A stretch of DNA of 64,000 nt from Onchidella celtica (GCA_963931925.1 OZ007569.1:47310101-47374100); one strand, 5' to 3'. Positions 34,516 to 46,800 are shown, counted from the stretch's first letter. Numbers and translations: made by a program. Notes: a model not told the origin generated them from the letters alone.

Positions 34516-34798
34516 TGTTGTTACGAGTACGCAGGGGTAGGTATTTAAAAGCTTTTTTATGGTTGCAGAGCTAGAGAGCTCCTTCCAAAATGCTCCTTAC
34601 AACAGCCTCAATTAATAATGATTAATTTATTCTTTCAATTTTTGTTGTTGTTTTTTTTTTGTTTGTTTTCCTCCAGAACGAGTAGGGGGCCAGGATTAGG
34701 GATTCGATAAGATTTAAGGTTGAGGATAAGGATGGGGTTAGGGATAATACGCGCCCCTAGTGCAGAACGCTTCGGATGCGTACGTACTTATAACAACA
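34516..34798. mobile_element. TGTTGTTAC MITE family, copy 1
   Basis: Ends TGTTGTTACGAGTACG and CGTACGTACTTATAACAACA are inverted complements. The interior has 'GGATTAGGGATTCGATAAGA' and 'GGATGGGGTTAGGGATA', shared with copies at 36200 and 43224. Confidence 0.85.
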
Positions 34799-35579
34799 GC
34801 CTTTAATATAAGGTTATGAGGCAATATCCTCGCGTATTCTTGCATGTTAAATTAGAAAATACTTTTTAAGCCTACTCAAGACGGAAATGGTCTAGAAAGC
34901 CATACCAAATCTGGAATGCACAAAGGAGCCAAATCACCTTGAAAAAATGTAGTTCAATTATTTCCACGGGGACTAGATCTATAGTCGATCACTGGCGTAT
35001 GGAGCGTTCGCTAATACTTGGGAAACACTTGGTTTCCTGTCGTGTAGCCTAAAGAGTAAAACCCGCACTGGTGTGCAAGGGGGTGACAGAGAGTAGAGGA
35101 AGGACGAGATTGTCAACATTGTCTGACTTCTTGGCATTTCCAATTGGTACCTCGAGACTAATCAGAACCCTGTGACATCTTGCACGTGAAGAAAAGACAC
35201 CCGTGGTGTCAGCCTACTTTGGAAGAAGTCAGCGTCCATATAGTGTGCCCTTTATGTGGGCGTGTCATTGGCATTAAGACAAGAATCAAGTTCTCTGGTG
35301 TTTTTTTTTTTTTTTCTAAGAACAGATTTGAGCGTGGAGCTGTACTTAATAAACCCCATAAGACGTATTGATCTGAAATGAGAATGTATTTAAGCTAAAG
35401 ACATCAGGGAGTATTGTATTTGTGGAGGAAAGAAAAGTGATAAATCATGAACGGCATTCAGAATGAAAGACCATAACCTAGTAAATTCAAAACTACGAGT
35501 GTGACCAAGACGAGAAAGCGGCATTGTATTTAGAAAGTAAAGCCGGACAAATTAATCAGCATTTTCAATATCATAGCAA
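34799..35579. other. Non-coding, nothing recognised
   Basis: No repeat with defined ends and no convincing exon between the MITE and the GACA array. Confidence 0.4.
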
Positions 35580-35613
35580 ATTGACAGACAGACAGACAGA
35601 CAGTCAGACAGAA

Positions 35614-35654
<41 letters not shown>

Positions 35655-35681
35655 GGCAGATAGACAGACAGACAGACAGAC

Positions 35682-35747
<66 letters not shown>

Positions 35748-35860
35748 TAGGCCGACACACACATACACACACACAATGGGAGAGAGAGAGAAAACGAGAG
35801 AGAAAGGGGGAGAGAGATAGACAAGTGGAGAGAGAGAGAGAGAGAAAGAAAGAGAGGTAT
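35580..35860. repeat. (GACA)n-(GATA)n, (CA)n and (GA)n compound microsatellite
   Basis: GACA units (35583-35682) pass into GATA (35683-35747), then a short ACAC stretch and a GA-rich stretch to 35860. The GACA-to-GATA order repeats that of the 5.6-kb array. Confidence 0.96.
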
Positions 35861-36199
35861 TATAATTATAGGTAGGTGGATTCTATAACGGTATAACAAC
35901 TCTCCTCAGTCCAGAAAACTGAGCGATGATGAGTGAACCAGGTGTTGGAATCCTGAAAAACGTGCCCAAATGAAACAAGAAGGGAGCTGAACACCTGGCT
36001 GAAGTCATCGTACCAACTGAATGTCTTGCTTATCTGGTCATAATCCAGTACTAATTGGTATGACCAGACACTAATGAATAGTGTGACAATCTGGTACGAG
36101 ATACATGTTTTAACGAACTGATTCGGTCTGTACTGGCGTACAGATTACTTTGCTGAACTAGGTACTCCTGAACCAAAGCAGAATCTATAATTCATAGAT

Positions 36200-36504
36200 T
36201 GTTGTTACTTGTACGTACAGTCCCCAAGTTTTTTTTTTTTCGTTAGAGGTACGTATTTTAAAGGCTTTTGTGACTCCAGAGCTAGAGAGCTTCTCCCGAA
36301 ATACTGCTAACAACAACCTTAACTAATTATATTTTCAGATTTTCTTTTTGTTTTCCTCCTGTTTTTTAGTTGAAAGGGTAAGGGACAGGGTTAGAGATTC
36401 GACAAGATCTAAAGTTGAGGATAAGGACTGGGTTAGGGATAGGTACATATACGTAAGCGCCCCTAGCACAAAAACACTTGGGGACCGTTCGTACAAGTAA
36501 CAAC
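36200..36504. mobile_element. TGTTGTTAC MITE family, copy 2
   Basis: Ends TGTTGTTACTTGTACGTAC and GTTCGTACAAGTAACAAC pair over most of their length, extending inward with CCCCAAG against CTTGGGG. The interior includes 'GACTGGGTTAGGGATAGG'. Confidence 0.88.
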
Positions 36505-37675
36505 TGCTGATTCATATTGTTTTCCACAGCATTGTCGTAACATTTCAGTCACTATGAGCCAGTGGCGCGACGCGGATATTTTTACCACTGAGCTTTAATT
36601 CAATTGCACTCAGAACTCGCACGAAATTCAGATATCATAAAGGAAGTTGATGAAAAGTGCAGAAACACTGAGATGGGAGTGAGTTGAAATCACTCGTAAA
36701 AAGGCTTTGAGGACGTTGAATGAAGTCATGCATGTGCGTCTGTAATTGTTATCATGGAAAAGGACGCATGCTACAGCTATAATCCATCATATTGTGCAAA
36801 TTATATGTGTAGAGCCCACCCGGTTAATATTACAAGAGAGGGCTAATTGAATATTACAGGAACATTAAGGATAAGAAAATAATAATTGTTAATGGTGTTT
36901 TTGCAGCGGTTTAGAAGGAGAAACAAGGCTTACAAAAGGCTTACAAAACAAGGCTTACAAAATCAGTTTACAAAAAGCTGTGGCAAATGACATTTAGGAA
37001 ATCCCTGAAAGATTTAGATTAAAGGATCTGGTGGAATTAAATGTAGAGAAATGCATGATTCCAATTTTAAACATGTTTTTTTTTTACCATTATTTTGTAC
37101 TTTCAAGGAGTATTCTTAAAAGGCAAGTCTTACAAAATAAATGTGATTGCGGGGTTTATGCATCTTGAAAGCTTCCCTATTAGCAACAGAATCCGGATAT
37201 TGGGCAGGCACGGCGTCACAGGACACACATTTCTCTCCCATCTCCAGACCCCCAGAGTTCCGCACTGGCCAGATTCCAGGCTACAGAGCGCTGACCCTGC
37301 ACGTAAAAACCAAAACAAATGAAATAAGCGGAAGCGGCGATGAGAGGAAATCCAAATCAATATTTCTCCCACTAACATTTAAACCTCTGATGTCTTGACA
37401 GAGCATCGGATGTCAGATTGTATGAACTTGGGAACAGCTTTCCACCCTTATCATGTCTCAAAGCGCATCTCTGAAATTTGGCCGAATTTTTTCTGTCTTT
37501 GTTGTTATTTTTTTCCCAATTGGAAATGATCCCTGTCGTATTCTCTAAACGTGGATGGCTGGGCCAAAGGGATCATAAATTGTGACCTGGTTATGCTAAC
37601 ATGACAGATTTCTGTTTAGTCTTTTAAATGTAAATAAAATAAGCTTTTATACATTTTTTTTTTGAATGCCAGGTC
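36505..37675. other. Mostly non-coding; one weak exon-like segment
   Basis: A strong pyrimidine tract with CAG (TTCTCTCCCATCTCCAG, ending near 37248) is followed by a short open segment and a weak GTAAAA near 37302. The peptide would be about 18 residues, with no recognisable motif. The rest shows nothing. Confidence 0.25.
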
Positions 37676-37861
37676 TCAAAGACATTTTACTGTTGGTACT
37701 TGAGGTTGTTTTTTAGGTCTAGGATTGTTTCTTGTGTCAAAAGTTTCAACTTCAAAGGTAATTTCGTGATCTGCTTCAACCGCAGTTTGGCCAGTTTTAA
37801 GCAGAGACCCTTTAACATCTAGAGCTCTTACTCTGTCTTCAGACGCCAGCATTAGAGACAT
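37676..37861 (-). CDS. Candidate small ORF or exon, unassigned
   Basis: A 61-codon minus-strand frame with coding-like composition. It starts MSLMLASEDRVRALDVKG, has EITFEVETFDTRNNPRPKK in the middle and ends PTVKCL. There is an in-frame stop immediately before the Met. A donor-like AGA|GTAAGA lies 12 codons in, so only part of it might be exonic. Family unknown. Confidence 0.2.
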   Translation of the reverse strand: MSLMLASEDRVRALDVKGSLLKTGQTAVEADHEITFEVETFDTRNNPRPKKQPQVPTVKCL

Positions 37862-38029
37862 TCAAGAGAGGTAATTAACATACGCCCACGTTAATTCCCT
37901 GAAGGATTTTTACAGCCTCACGTTTGTTTTGTCTCAGTTGTGTAAGGCAAGGTCGTGTGTCTTCGACAGCGTTTTCCCGTTCAGAATGTAAAGCCCAGCA
38001 ATTTAAATCAGTCGAATAAACATTTACCT

Positions 38030-38197
38030 AAGTGATTGGGCGTGATGGCGGAATTACGTCGCTAAGACGGCTACTGCACATGCGCAGAATGACCGCTTCT
38101 TTTTCGTCTTCACGACTCCGGTTTCCGGTATCGAAATTCGACACATAATGATTAAGAGGTTGGAAAGTGGCCTACATTTTGTCAAGACCGAGGGCGG
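38030..38197 (+). promoter_or_regulatory. CpG-containing promoter-like segment
   Basis: Within about 90 bp there is an inverted CCAAT word (GATTGGG), a YY1-like GATGGCGG, a half-CRE-like TTACGTCG, an NRF1-like CACATGCGCA and ETS-like CCGG words. This combination is typical of TATA-less housekeeping promoters. It is followed by a donor-like GGCG|GTAAGA at 38198. Some DNA transposons carry similar words, so it may be mobile-element sequence. Confidence 0.3.
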
Positions 38198-38270
38198 TAA
38201 GAAGTCCCAACAGGCCGCTAGACACACATTGCGTTGTGTCTTTTTTTAGGTACACATTCAAGAACATTAA

Positions 38271-38384
38271 ATGGCTACGATGCCAAAAGTATTAGCACTG
38301 TTAAGGCAACGCCGCCCACACCGTCAGCTTTTTGTCAAGTGTCAGTCTTTACAATGGGATGTGGATGAAAGAGAACTGATGTAG
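38271..38384 (+). CDS. 37-codon basic ORF after a putative 52-nt intron
   Basis: Begins MATMPKVLALLRQRRPHRQ and ends DVDERELM before TAG; strongly basic, then acidic. It follows a T-rich acceptor (TGTCTTTTTTTAG, ending at 38249) that could pair with the GTAAGA at 38198, giving a 52-nt intron. The start context is mediocre (T at -3, G at +4). I do not recognise a family. The basic LLRQRRPHRQ segment recalls N-termini of some DNA-transposon proteins, so a transposon origin is possible. Confidence 0.25.
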   Translation: MATMPKVLALLRQRRPHRQLFVKCQSLQWDVDERELM

Positions 38385-40275
38385 CTGTGGGATTTTCCTC
38401 CAAGTGAATTATCTTGAGCGTTGACGCTGAAACTCCTACACCTAGAGTTCTAATTCGTTAGTGTTCTTGATCACCTAGTTGTTATTGTTATTACTGTATT
38501 TATAACTTCAGAACTCTTTGTTGCTGAAATTACATTGTGTTTCTCCTGGAAACAATTTACTTTTCGGCTTTTTTTTTTGCCTCAAATTAATGTTCGTAAA
38601 ATAACTTTGGAAATGGGCATCGGGAGAATGCATCATGATGTTTCTTCAGGTTTATAACTATCTCTGCCACATCATGATTATGTTTCATAAAATAATGCAA
38701 TAGAGACAAAGAGTTAAACCATGAAAGGTCTATTTAAATAAGCAGAGCAAGTATAGTGATATCATTTATAAGATCATCAACGATCCACATGAAAACGCCA
38801 ATCAAGGAGAAAAAACCAATAAAGCGGCATTCCCGTTATTGTCCATGCTTGTGTAATCAAATCATCCCAGTTGCCGATTCTTGCTGTCCCAAACTGTTGT
38901 ATCCGAACCCCGTAGAGTACTAACTTGATAAATGCTTTGTCTTGGCCATACCAAATTTTAAACTACTGAGCTGGTGATAGCCTATTGTTGTCATAAATGA
39001 GAAAAAAAAGCTTTTTCGTTTCTTTTGTTTGTTTTTTGTTTCCTTTTGTTTTTCCTTCCTTCATTCATTATTTCTAAGAGTTGAGAACACACGTACCGTG
39101 TGAAACACGGAATATGTACAGGTTGCTTAAACTGAACTGTAAAACCCATCAGCTGAAAATGAAAAGACCTGAAAGGTTCGAGAACAGCCTACAACGCAAA
39201 ATTCAGTCGTTGACAATTCTGAGATGTAAAAGACTTCAGTTGGGTCCGATCCCCAGGATGGTCCTTACAGACATCAATGTATTTACTTACTTGGGTATCT
39301 ACCTACTTCCATACGTTTCTAATATTTTTTAATCTGTTTAGTCACCTTGAATCCCTTTACGTATTTACAAATAAACACCTGCCTATTACTTTTCATTCTG
39401 TTCTTTTAATTATGTACTTATATACCTATTTAGATATCTGCAATCACCGAGTCATGCACAGGATGGATACATTCCAAATCGCAATTCAATCTGAGCAAAA
39501 AAACAACAACCAAAAAATCCAAAAAATTAAAAATAAAAAAACCCCCCAAAAACCAAAAACAAAAGAAATCTTGATCAATTATAACAATTTTGCTAAACAC
39601 TGACACAAGACATTGTACTATGGGAGCGTCTTTCCCTTTTTTATTTTTCCCCAGTTCCAAGATCTGAGAGTTTTGTAAATTTTTTTCCCAACTGGACCTG
39701 AACAAGAATTTAATTCTTGGATTTAATATACTACTTTAAAAAAAAACAGAAATGTAATACTCGGTTGGTAGAATATCATAATTATCAAGCATGTTGTTTT
39801 TTCTTTTGTTGTGGCAGGAACAAAGTGGATGTGCTTAGACAGGATTGTCTTTTTATGATAACGTTCTACATAATGAACGAATTTTTTTTCTTCCCCTGTA
39901 GAAGGATTAAAAAAAAAAGCATTTTATTATGTACGATATGGACTGCTATCTTTCTTGTTTATGTGTGCGTACGTATTCTAGATAATTTAGTATTGAAGTT
40001 AAGATCTTTCTTATGTGTGGGACTGGGAGACACCGATTGTTTTGCGTCTTGTCTGCAATGAAACGAAACAAATCGTAATATTTTACAAAATTAATTTACC
40101 ATGTGGATTTATAAAAGCCATGTAAAGGATGTTGTTGTTGTTAGTGTTGTTGTTGTTGTAACCAGGTGAATTCGCGTGCTATTTATGCAGAAAGTACGAC
40201 CCGCAAGGCACGAACTTTGAGGGTGGCACGGCAACTATCGTAACTCTACTTAAAAAAAAAAAAGAAGAGACATTC
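38385..40275. other. Non-coding, nothing recognised
   Basis: About 1.9 kb with T-rich and A-rich runs (39002-39055, 39499-39563) and a (TTG)n stretch near 40129-40158. No element ends or exons. Confidence 0.4.
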
Positions 40276-40319
40276 GGTGATAATAATGTTTGTATCCCCT
40301 GACAGCCCACAGATTGTGC

Positions 40320-40752
40320 TATAGGCCCATTGCGAATGACGTCACAGAGTGTTTTTGCTTTGTACTTCCGGCACCCATAATGGCGGGTGGATCAGCTGAC
40401 GTGTGTAACTTCGAGATAATGTCTAAGCAGTTCAAATGCCTGCCGGTTGCATTGCAGTTGACTGTTATGACAGGGGTGGAAAGGATGGATCCAGTCTGGT
40501 CAGATTCTCTACCATCCGTGTAAACAAGGGAGAGGAAGTGAACGAATTGACCGAACGTCTCCCATGTGCGTGTACACACGTGTCATTGTTTACTGTAGTG
40601 AACTTTTTTTTTTAGCTCGCCGCCGATTGGTTCGCGACGCCTGAAGTGCTCGCAGTGCAAATCAGTTAACGAATCAAAATCAATGCTACCATCGTCATGG
40701 TTATGCGTCGGTCCTTACAACTAAAATGGCCGATATTCGCAATGGGCCTATA
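40320..40752. mobile_element. 425-bp element with 14-bp inverted ends and TATA duplication
   Basis: The element 40324-40748 starts GGCCCATTGCGAAT and ends ATTCGCAATGGGCC, a perfect 14-bp inverted repeat, between TATA duplications. The flanks resemble 41032-41140, where 'GATTGTGTTATAAGTTGGGG' is uninterrupted, so that paralogous stretch gives an empty site. The interior is CpG-containing and holds a full CRE (TGACGTCA), CTTCCGG, ATAATGGCGG and GATTGG. No transposase frame; superfamily unclear. Confidence 0.8.
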
Positions 40753-41140
40753 AGTTGGGGGAGTAAATTCCCAAAGCTGAGGGTTAAGTAACTTTTTTAA
40801 AACACCGTAAAGTCTGATCCGAGACTTCTTTCACTATATGTCGACAACTTGCACGCGTATAAACACGGTGAGTACTACTCACGGGTCTGTGTGGTATTTA
40901 TTTCGTTCAATTTTAAAGGGGTGTGGTGCGAATAGTTGCATTGTTGACATGGGTGATACGCGCACAAGTCGACGGACAGAATTTGGCGAATTGAACTGTC
41001 TCGGTATCCTGTGTTTTGGGTTTATGCTTGTGGCCCTCTCCAACCGGCAGATTGTGTTATAAGTTGGGGATTAAGATTTGAAAACAGGGTAAAATAACGT
41101 TCTTAAAATATCGTAACTGTTAAGTCTGATATAGCAAGTT
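40753..41140. repeat. Diverged duplication flanking the 425-bp element
   Basis: The sequence either side of the 425-bp element (about 40285-40323 and 40753-40822) aligns with 41032-41140: shared 'CAGATTGTG', 'TATAAGTTGGGG', 'TTAAAA', then 'AAGTCTGAT'. The two copies are in direct orientation, about 300 bp apart once the insertion is ignored. Confidence 0.55.
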
Positions 41141-41729
41141 ATTCAGTTTTTTGCCTCTCCTGAAAAAAATTGTGCAGACCAAATTACAGTGGGCTACCTC
41201 GCGGCCCTCGGAATGAACAGTATAAAATTTGATAAAATCGCAAGCAGATGTGCGTTCGTGCTGTTTATGTGAAAAGAACTTGTAGACACCGGCTGTATAA
41301 ATCACGATTAAGTGGCGGTGTTTGCGTGCTTTTTAGGTACGTGGAAATTTAGACCCAAACATGATGCATCAACAGGCCAGGTTTTTGCAAGATTTTACTC
41401 GTTCTAAATTTTACATAGGAAAATATTTTGGTTTCCATTGGCATGGACGAGAATGCGGACCTTCACGCATATTCTCTGTTTTTTACGTGGGTGCAGGGTT
41501 TGGCGTTTTTGTATATTATCGTAACAAAGTGAGTCTTCGAGTCGTTTCACCTTGTTTATCTGTTTACCCAACCTGGGCTGTCTGAGCTCACGACATATAT
41601 TCTAAGTGTTGTTGGCGCCAGGGCATGGAGCTAGTCGATCATATTTCCGTCATCTTGCGATCTCTAACGTTACTTGGGAAAAAAAAATTGTTATAGTCCA
41701 GTCTGTTCGTTAGTTCCTTGTCTAAGGCT

Positions 41730-42023
41730 AGCAGCACGCTGAGCCCAATTTGTTTTGACTCAGATTTAATGTGAGATGTGGACCATGGAGTTAAAAGGGC
41801 CCTCGCTCACTGGCGAGGCTGAAACAAGTCTGTCTTCCTAGTTCGTTGTAGATCTTTGTTTAGGGAGGATCGCTGCCCTTGGCATTTACATCTAACCGCC
41901 AACGTTGTGGACCTTATTGTTCCTAGTTCGAGGGCGTCAAAAGTGTCTTATGTCAGAAGGCGTAAAGAGAGACCTCATGCAACTGAGCCGAAACAGGCGC
42001 AAGATAGATTTGACTCAATGTGC
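41730..42023. mobile_element. MITE family X, copy 3
   Basis: Longer and more diverged than the other copies, with 'GGCGTAAAGAGAGACC' matching their 'GGCGGAAAGAGAGACC'. The extra length follows from a direct duplication around 'TTCCTAGTTCG', which occurs near 41836 and 41921. Confidence 0.55.
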
Positions 42024-43223
42024 GAACAGCCTTATTCTTGTTGCGTACCTTCTCCTGCCTGTCTAAAGTATTACGTTTAACAGCTGGAGTGGGTGGGCGA
42101 CAGCGTTTTGTGACGAAATGTTTACATTTATCTGAAAAGACAGTTATTATATTTATGTCAAAAAAATGTCCTGCTCTCTCACACACACGCACATATATAC
42201 ACAAATTGTGTTGTGACTCAATCATTTACTCAACTTAATATGCCCAGTCTACTCCAAAACAGAGAAATCGTATCGCGAGTTGAAGTAATGCCTCTGCTCA
42301 GATATTTTCTGTCCACGAAGAAGGTACGAATGCCTTGCCCGCCTATTTTTGGCTGGCCATTGTTTGGACGTGATGGTGATGGACAATGTGTATCGGGCTG
42401 ACTGTATGATATAAATAATTAAATATACTTCACTGTGTTTTGTGCTTTGGGCTACGTACCTTAGAGCACTGCCATTACAGGTATATATGGTTTTTTTGCT
42501 CTTATGTAAGAGAATGTCCCATACTTTTATCACCTGTGGTAATATGATAAAGATCTTTCAGACAGACTCGACTTCTCCTGTCAATGTTACTTTGATTCGA
42601 ATCTAGTTTTTTTTTTTTTTATGTTAGTACTGGTGACGACCGATGATAATAGCGGTAACAATGTAAGTACATTGTATGGTTGGTTGACAAACGGCAGTAA
42701 ATACATCAGTCACAAGAACAACGACAACAGCAGCAGCAACAACATTTTGACTGAAGAAGAATCACAGTCATCACACACATGGTTGGGTTTTGATACTACA
42801 AACCTCTGTGGAGACTCTAGAACAGAGTGATAGTGGAGAATAATTGGACCCCACGTTTCATAGTCCAGTATATTAAGTAGTCATGGGTACAAATCAAGCA
42901 GCAACGCTGAGGGTATGGATGCACCAGGAATGACAGGAAAATTACTGCCTAGAGCCAAAATTAGCCAGCCTATCATGGAGTGTCATTAGTCGTGGGCTGG
43001 TAGGATAAAATCCTTCCCTTTGCCAGCTAGCCCCAAAACAGGCCAAAATAGGCATAAAGGTTGCATACATACATACCTCTGGAAGCTGATAATAACGAAA
43101 GAAACACACACAAAACTTGTTTCACTCAGAGCGTCACCAGCGCCAGTTTCAACTATTAATTGTTGTTTCCCAAAGTCTGGCCATTCCTCTCGAACTAAAG
43201 CTCGTTTCACTATTACCAAAGAA
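42024..43223. other. Non-coding, nothing recognised
   Basis: T-run near 42607-42620 and a CAACAGCAGC patch near 42720-42745. The Asn/Ser-rich frame 42621-42830 lacks convincing coding support. Confidence 0.4.
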
Positions 43224-43524
43224 TGTTGTTACAAGTACGTACGTCCATCAAGTTTTTTTGCGCTAGGGGTATGTATTTTAAAGCCTTTTGTGACTCCAGA
43301 ACTAGAAAGCTTCCCGGTGAAATACTCCTAATAACAGCCTTAGTTAATTATTCTTTCAGATTTTCTTTTTGTATTCCTCCTGTTTTTTGGTTGAAAGAGT
43401 GCGGGGCACGGTTAGGGGTTCGATAAGATTTAGGGTTGAGGATAAGGACGGGGTTAGGGATAGGTGCGTATGCGTACGCGCCCCTAGCTCAAAAACTTGG
43501 GGACCGAACATACTTACTACAACA
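43224..43524. mobile_element. TGTTGTTAC MITE family, copy 3
   Basis: Starts TGTTGTTACAAGTACGTACG and ends ACATACTTACTACAACA. The interior 'GGGGTTCGATAAGATTTAGG' and 'GACGGGGTTAGGGATAGG' are the cleanest examples of the telomere-like GGTTAGGG words in this family. Confidence 0.88.
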
Positions 43525-46111
43525 GCCATTACCAAAAAAAAAAAATGCAATTTATTAAATGGTTCCTTAATTTCAATCGTAACCAATGTAAGTACTATAG
43601 CACTGCAGCAGACAGAGAACACCCAATTAGCCCACTTGTGCCACTAATACAGAGACTTTGCCTATGTCAGCCACCGTTTCTATAAATCACTATGTTCAGA
43701 GTTGCTGCTGGCAGCATCATCCTCCCTCGGTTCTATACAAGATCATTAGATCCATTCACGGACGAGTACCGACTTGATATTTTGGTTGATGTATGAATGT
43801 TACTGAAACTGGTCTCTCCATTTCACCGCTGTCACGACATTTGCAATTTTCCACTCTCTTCCCCCCTTTCTTGTCTTTTTTTCTTTTCTTTGTTTTTTTC
43901 TATTTTCAAGTGCAAAATAACGACTGTCATTTTCTTTACTCTCCGCCAGACCGAAATCATAAAGGTTAACCGAATTATAATTATGTTATTCTTATCTGTC
44001 TTGTCTCAAATCTTTGTTTTATGCATTTTCCTAAGTTGTATTTTGTTTCCTGCTAGGATTTCTTTACAAGGACAGTTGGTAAATACTATTTAAACTCCAA
44101 GTGTGAAATACGACCTCCCTGGCTTTTAGCTCTTTGATTATGGTAGAAAAAAAAATCTCAACTTCTCCTACTTTTAATGATACCACTATCTCTGATTTAC
44201 AATAGTTTCGTGGCTGACTTTTTCCTCTTTGTTCTTTCAGGCTCAAAGACACCATGGTTATATTTGATCTCTTCCGTTCTCCATCTCACCTCCTAAAATA
44301 GTAGTTTGAAATAGCAACTGGTGAAGACTGGTGGAAAAAGGTCACAGCAAAGATGAAAAAGATATCAAACTGTAACTTTTTATTAATACACCGGGGCAAA
44401 CGGTCAAGAACGGTTATAAACAAACTAGAAATTAATACAACAGTCGCGTATCTTCAATATATTCGTGCAAAATGGAACTTTTCATTATTGTAAGTGGTAA
44501 AAATGAGGAAGAAGTTTATAAATCCACCAAATATATCATTCTGTATCTTCAATGTTTATACAGAATAATAAACTGTCCAGTGATTTTGAGGGAAGTCTGA
44601 CTCAAGCGAATATTTGGTTTTCGAATCCTACACGATCAACCCAAGTAATTTAAAGCATATTTGTAGAGCATACTGTAATATACTCGCATACATATTCGTT
44701 CATCCTTGTTTTTAATTATTCAAGCTTCATTTTCCAGACATTTTGATATTTCTAATGGCTGCAAAATTCTGCCAAAGTTCTATCCTTTGATGCACATGGT
44801 GTCCAGGTTAGAAAAGGAAAGCTAGTCTAGCACAACCAAGACGGGGTGGATTACATTTTTGAGCCCATTTGCGAACCAGAATGATTTGTAATAATTGTCT
44901 CCAGAAATTGATGTAAATGTAGAGAAATACAATATCGAGGCATCAGTTTACTTGGGCCCGCGGACGCACATATATCGTCTCGTCTAATCCTTCAGCAATG
45001 GAATAATAACGGAATTAATTCCGAAAACATGAGCTTAGATTAACATATTGCGTAAGACAATCATATTTCCGTAATACAAACCACACGTTCCATGAATCGA
45101 TTGTTGCCAAGATTCTGTACTGAAAACTCTCCCCAGATCGGGTCATTTCTATACATTTCATGAAGAGTATTTTTAGCTGGAATGTATAATATTTATGTTT
45201 GAATTTGCAGGGTGGTCCACACACCTAATTCCCGTGCTGGTGCTTCTGCCAATCCATGATTGTGATTTGTGAAGCGAATGCGTTTTGGAGACAGAATGGA
45301 TTGGGTGTACATTCGTTTATTTTCGTGTTTGTTCCGTTGATCAGACTACGCTACGTAGATCAAAAAGCTAGACTAGTTTTAGGGCTAAGGGAAAGAAAAA
45401 AATGTCCTCATTCCCCAACTCAGTTTTCCTCATGTCTACCCTATAACAATAATAATAAAATGTGGAATACATTGAGAACGGAGGTGAAGCATGAAAAAAA
45501 GAGCGTGCTTTGTACCATTCATCGATCTTTCCGTTCATCGTAATTCAAATTTCTGTTCACATGAATGCAGCTATCGTCTTAATGGCGTAATCACTGCAGA
45601 TTTGTTGTGCCCGCATCAATCGACCTTGATCACACGCCGGTTTGATATTAGAGCTGTCTGTCAGGGAAGGATGAAGAAATGAGACTAGGAAAAAAAAATG
45701 TGTGAACATAGTCGTAAAAGGAAAATGCCCAAACACAATGAAGCAAAAAGGAATCGATAGAAATATTGAGGAAAATGATGCGAAGGAATGAAAATGAGAA
45801 CAAGCGAAAAAAATTTACGGAGAATTGAGCATGAGAATAAAAAAACAACAAATCAATAAAGAAGGAAAAAAATAACAAAAATAGAAAGAAAGTCAGAAAG
45901 GAAACGATTAAAAAAATAAACTGACCAGATTCACAATGGCAACAGGAATGATTGAAAGGTGAGAGAGGAGTAAAAAAAAAAAGGAGTAATGAAAAAGCAT
46001 ACGGAGTGGAAGATTGAGAGGAGAAACTGGGGGAGGGGGTACTTTGTTATTAAAAAACATCTTCCACAAGCCACAGTGTTGACTTTCTGTCCGAGTACTT
46101 GGCTGGTGATA
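43525..46111. other. Non-coding, nothing recognised
   Basis: About 2.6 kb; the last 500 bp are A/GA-rich on the plus strand. Frames of 60-98 codons occur but have no motif or splice support. Confidence 0.4.
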
Positions 46112-46317
46112 TCAGTTTCCGGGATTAAGAGGAAGAATCGCCATTTCCACCCATACATTCCTAATAAGCTTTAAGAACGTCTTCAGCTCCGCGTCCAGTC
46201 CAAAGTTTAATGTCATCTCTACAAGTGGCTGCCTGTATTCTTCAGTAAGATCATTATGGTACTTATTATTCATACATAAACCCGTTATATAACCATATAC
46301 CCCGGGGCAATAAATCC
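46112..46317 (-). CDS. Candidate terminal exon, unassigned
   Basis: Minus-strand segment from an acceptor-like TTAGTTTTTCAAG (at 46319/46318) to a TGA at 46112-46114, about 68 codons. The peptide contains GIYCPGVYGYITG, then NDLTEEYRQPLVEMTLNFG and LKTFLKLIRNVWVEMAIL. It has balanced composition, amphipathic helices and plausible codon use. The same frame upstream runs through a poly-G tract (46388-46399), so only the part after the acceptor is credible. I recognise no family. Confidence 0.25.
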
Positions 46318-46800
46318 CTTGAAAAACTAATAACCTGTTGTGACGTCCATTATTCATGGCCTTAACTCTCCTTACAAGGTTATTAGCCTGGCACTCCCCC
46401 CCCCCCCCTCGCCCAACAACCTGCGTGTTAGCCAACAGTCCCTCAAATTATTACTCACCTCAAGGGGTCTACGGCGGTGGCTTATGTTACTCATCCTGAG
46501 TTTCTGGTGAAAATATAGCAAGAAAGGCCAAAGTCTGGCTAGGGTGGGGAAATGTTAGCAGCCGCCGGGCTCTGTTTGGTCCATGGGAAATGTAGTTAAA
46601 GTCACACACAATTTCCCTCTCTTCTACCTCTTACCTCGACTTCCTTCGTTACTTTTCCAGTCCCGTCCTATCTCTCGTTCCCGGCCCTGATAAAATCAAA
46701 GGACAATGGTATTGAATGAACTGTTTTGGCTCCAGGGCCCGTCGTCCTCCATTTTGGTGTTTCCCAATTTCTTATTTCTCCCCCAAAATACGTACGCATG

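Noticed and set aside
37232-37302. Short exon-like segment behind a strong pyrimidine tract
   Set aside because: The downstream donor is weak, the peptide is very short, and reading it in phase 1 from the 27831 exon meets a stop.
42621-42830. Asn/Ser-rich plus frame after a T-run
   Set aside because: Driven by a CAACAGCAGC patch; no domain or donor site.
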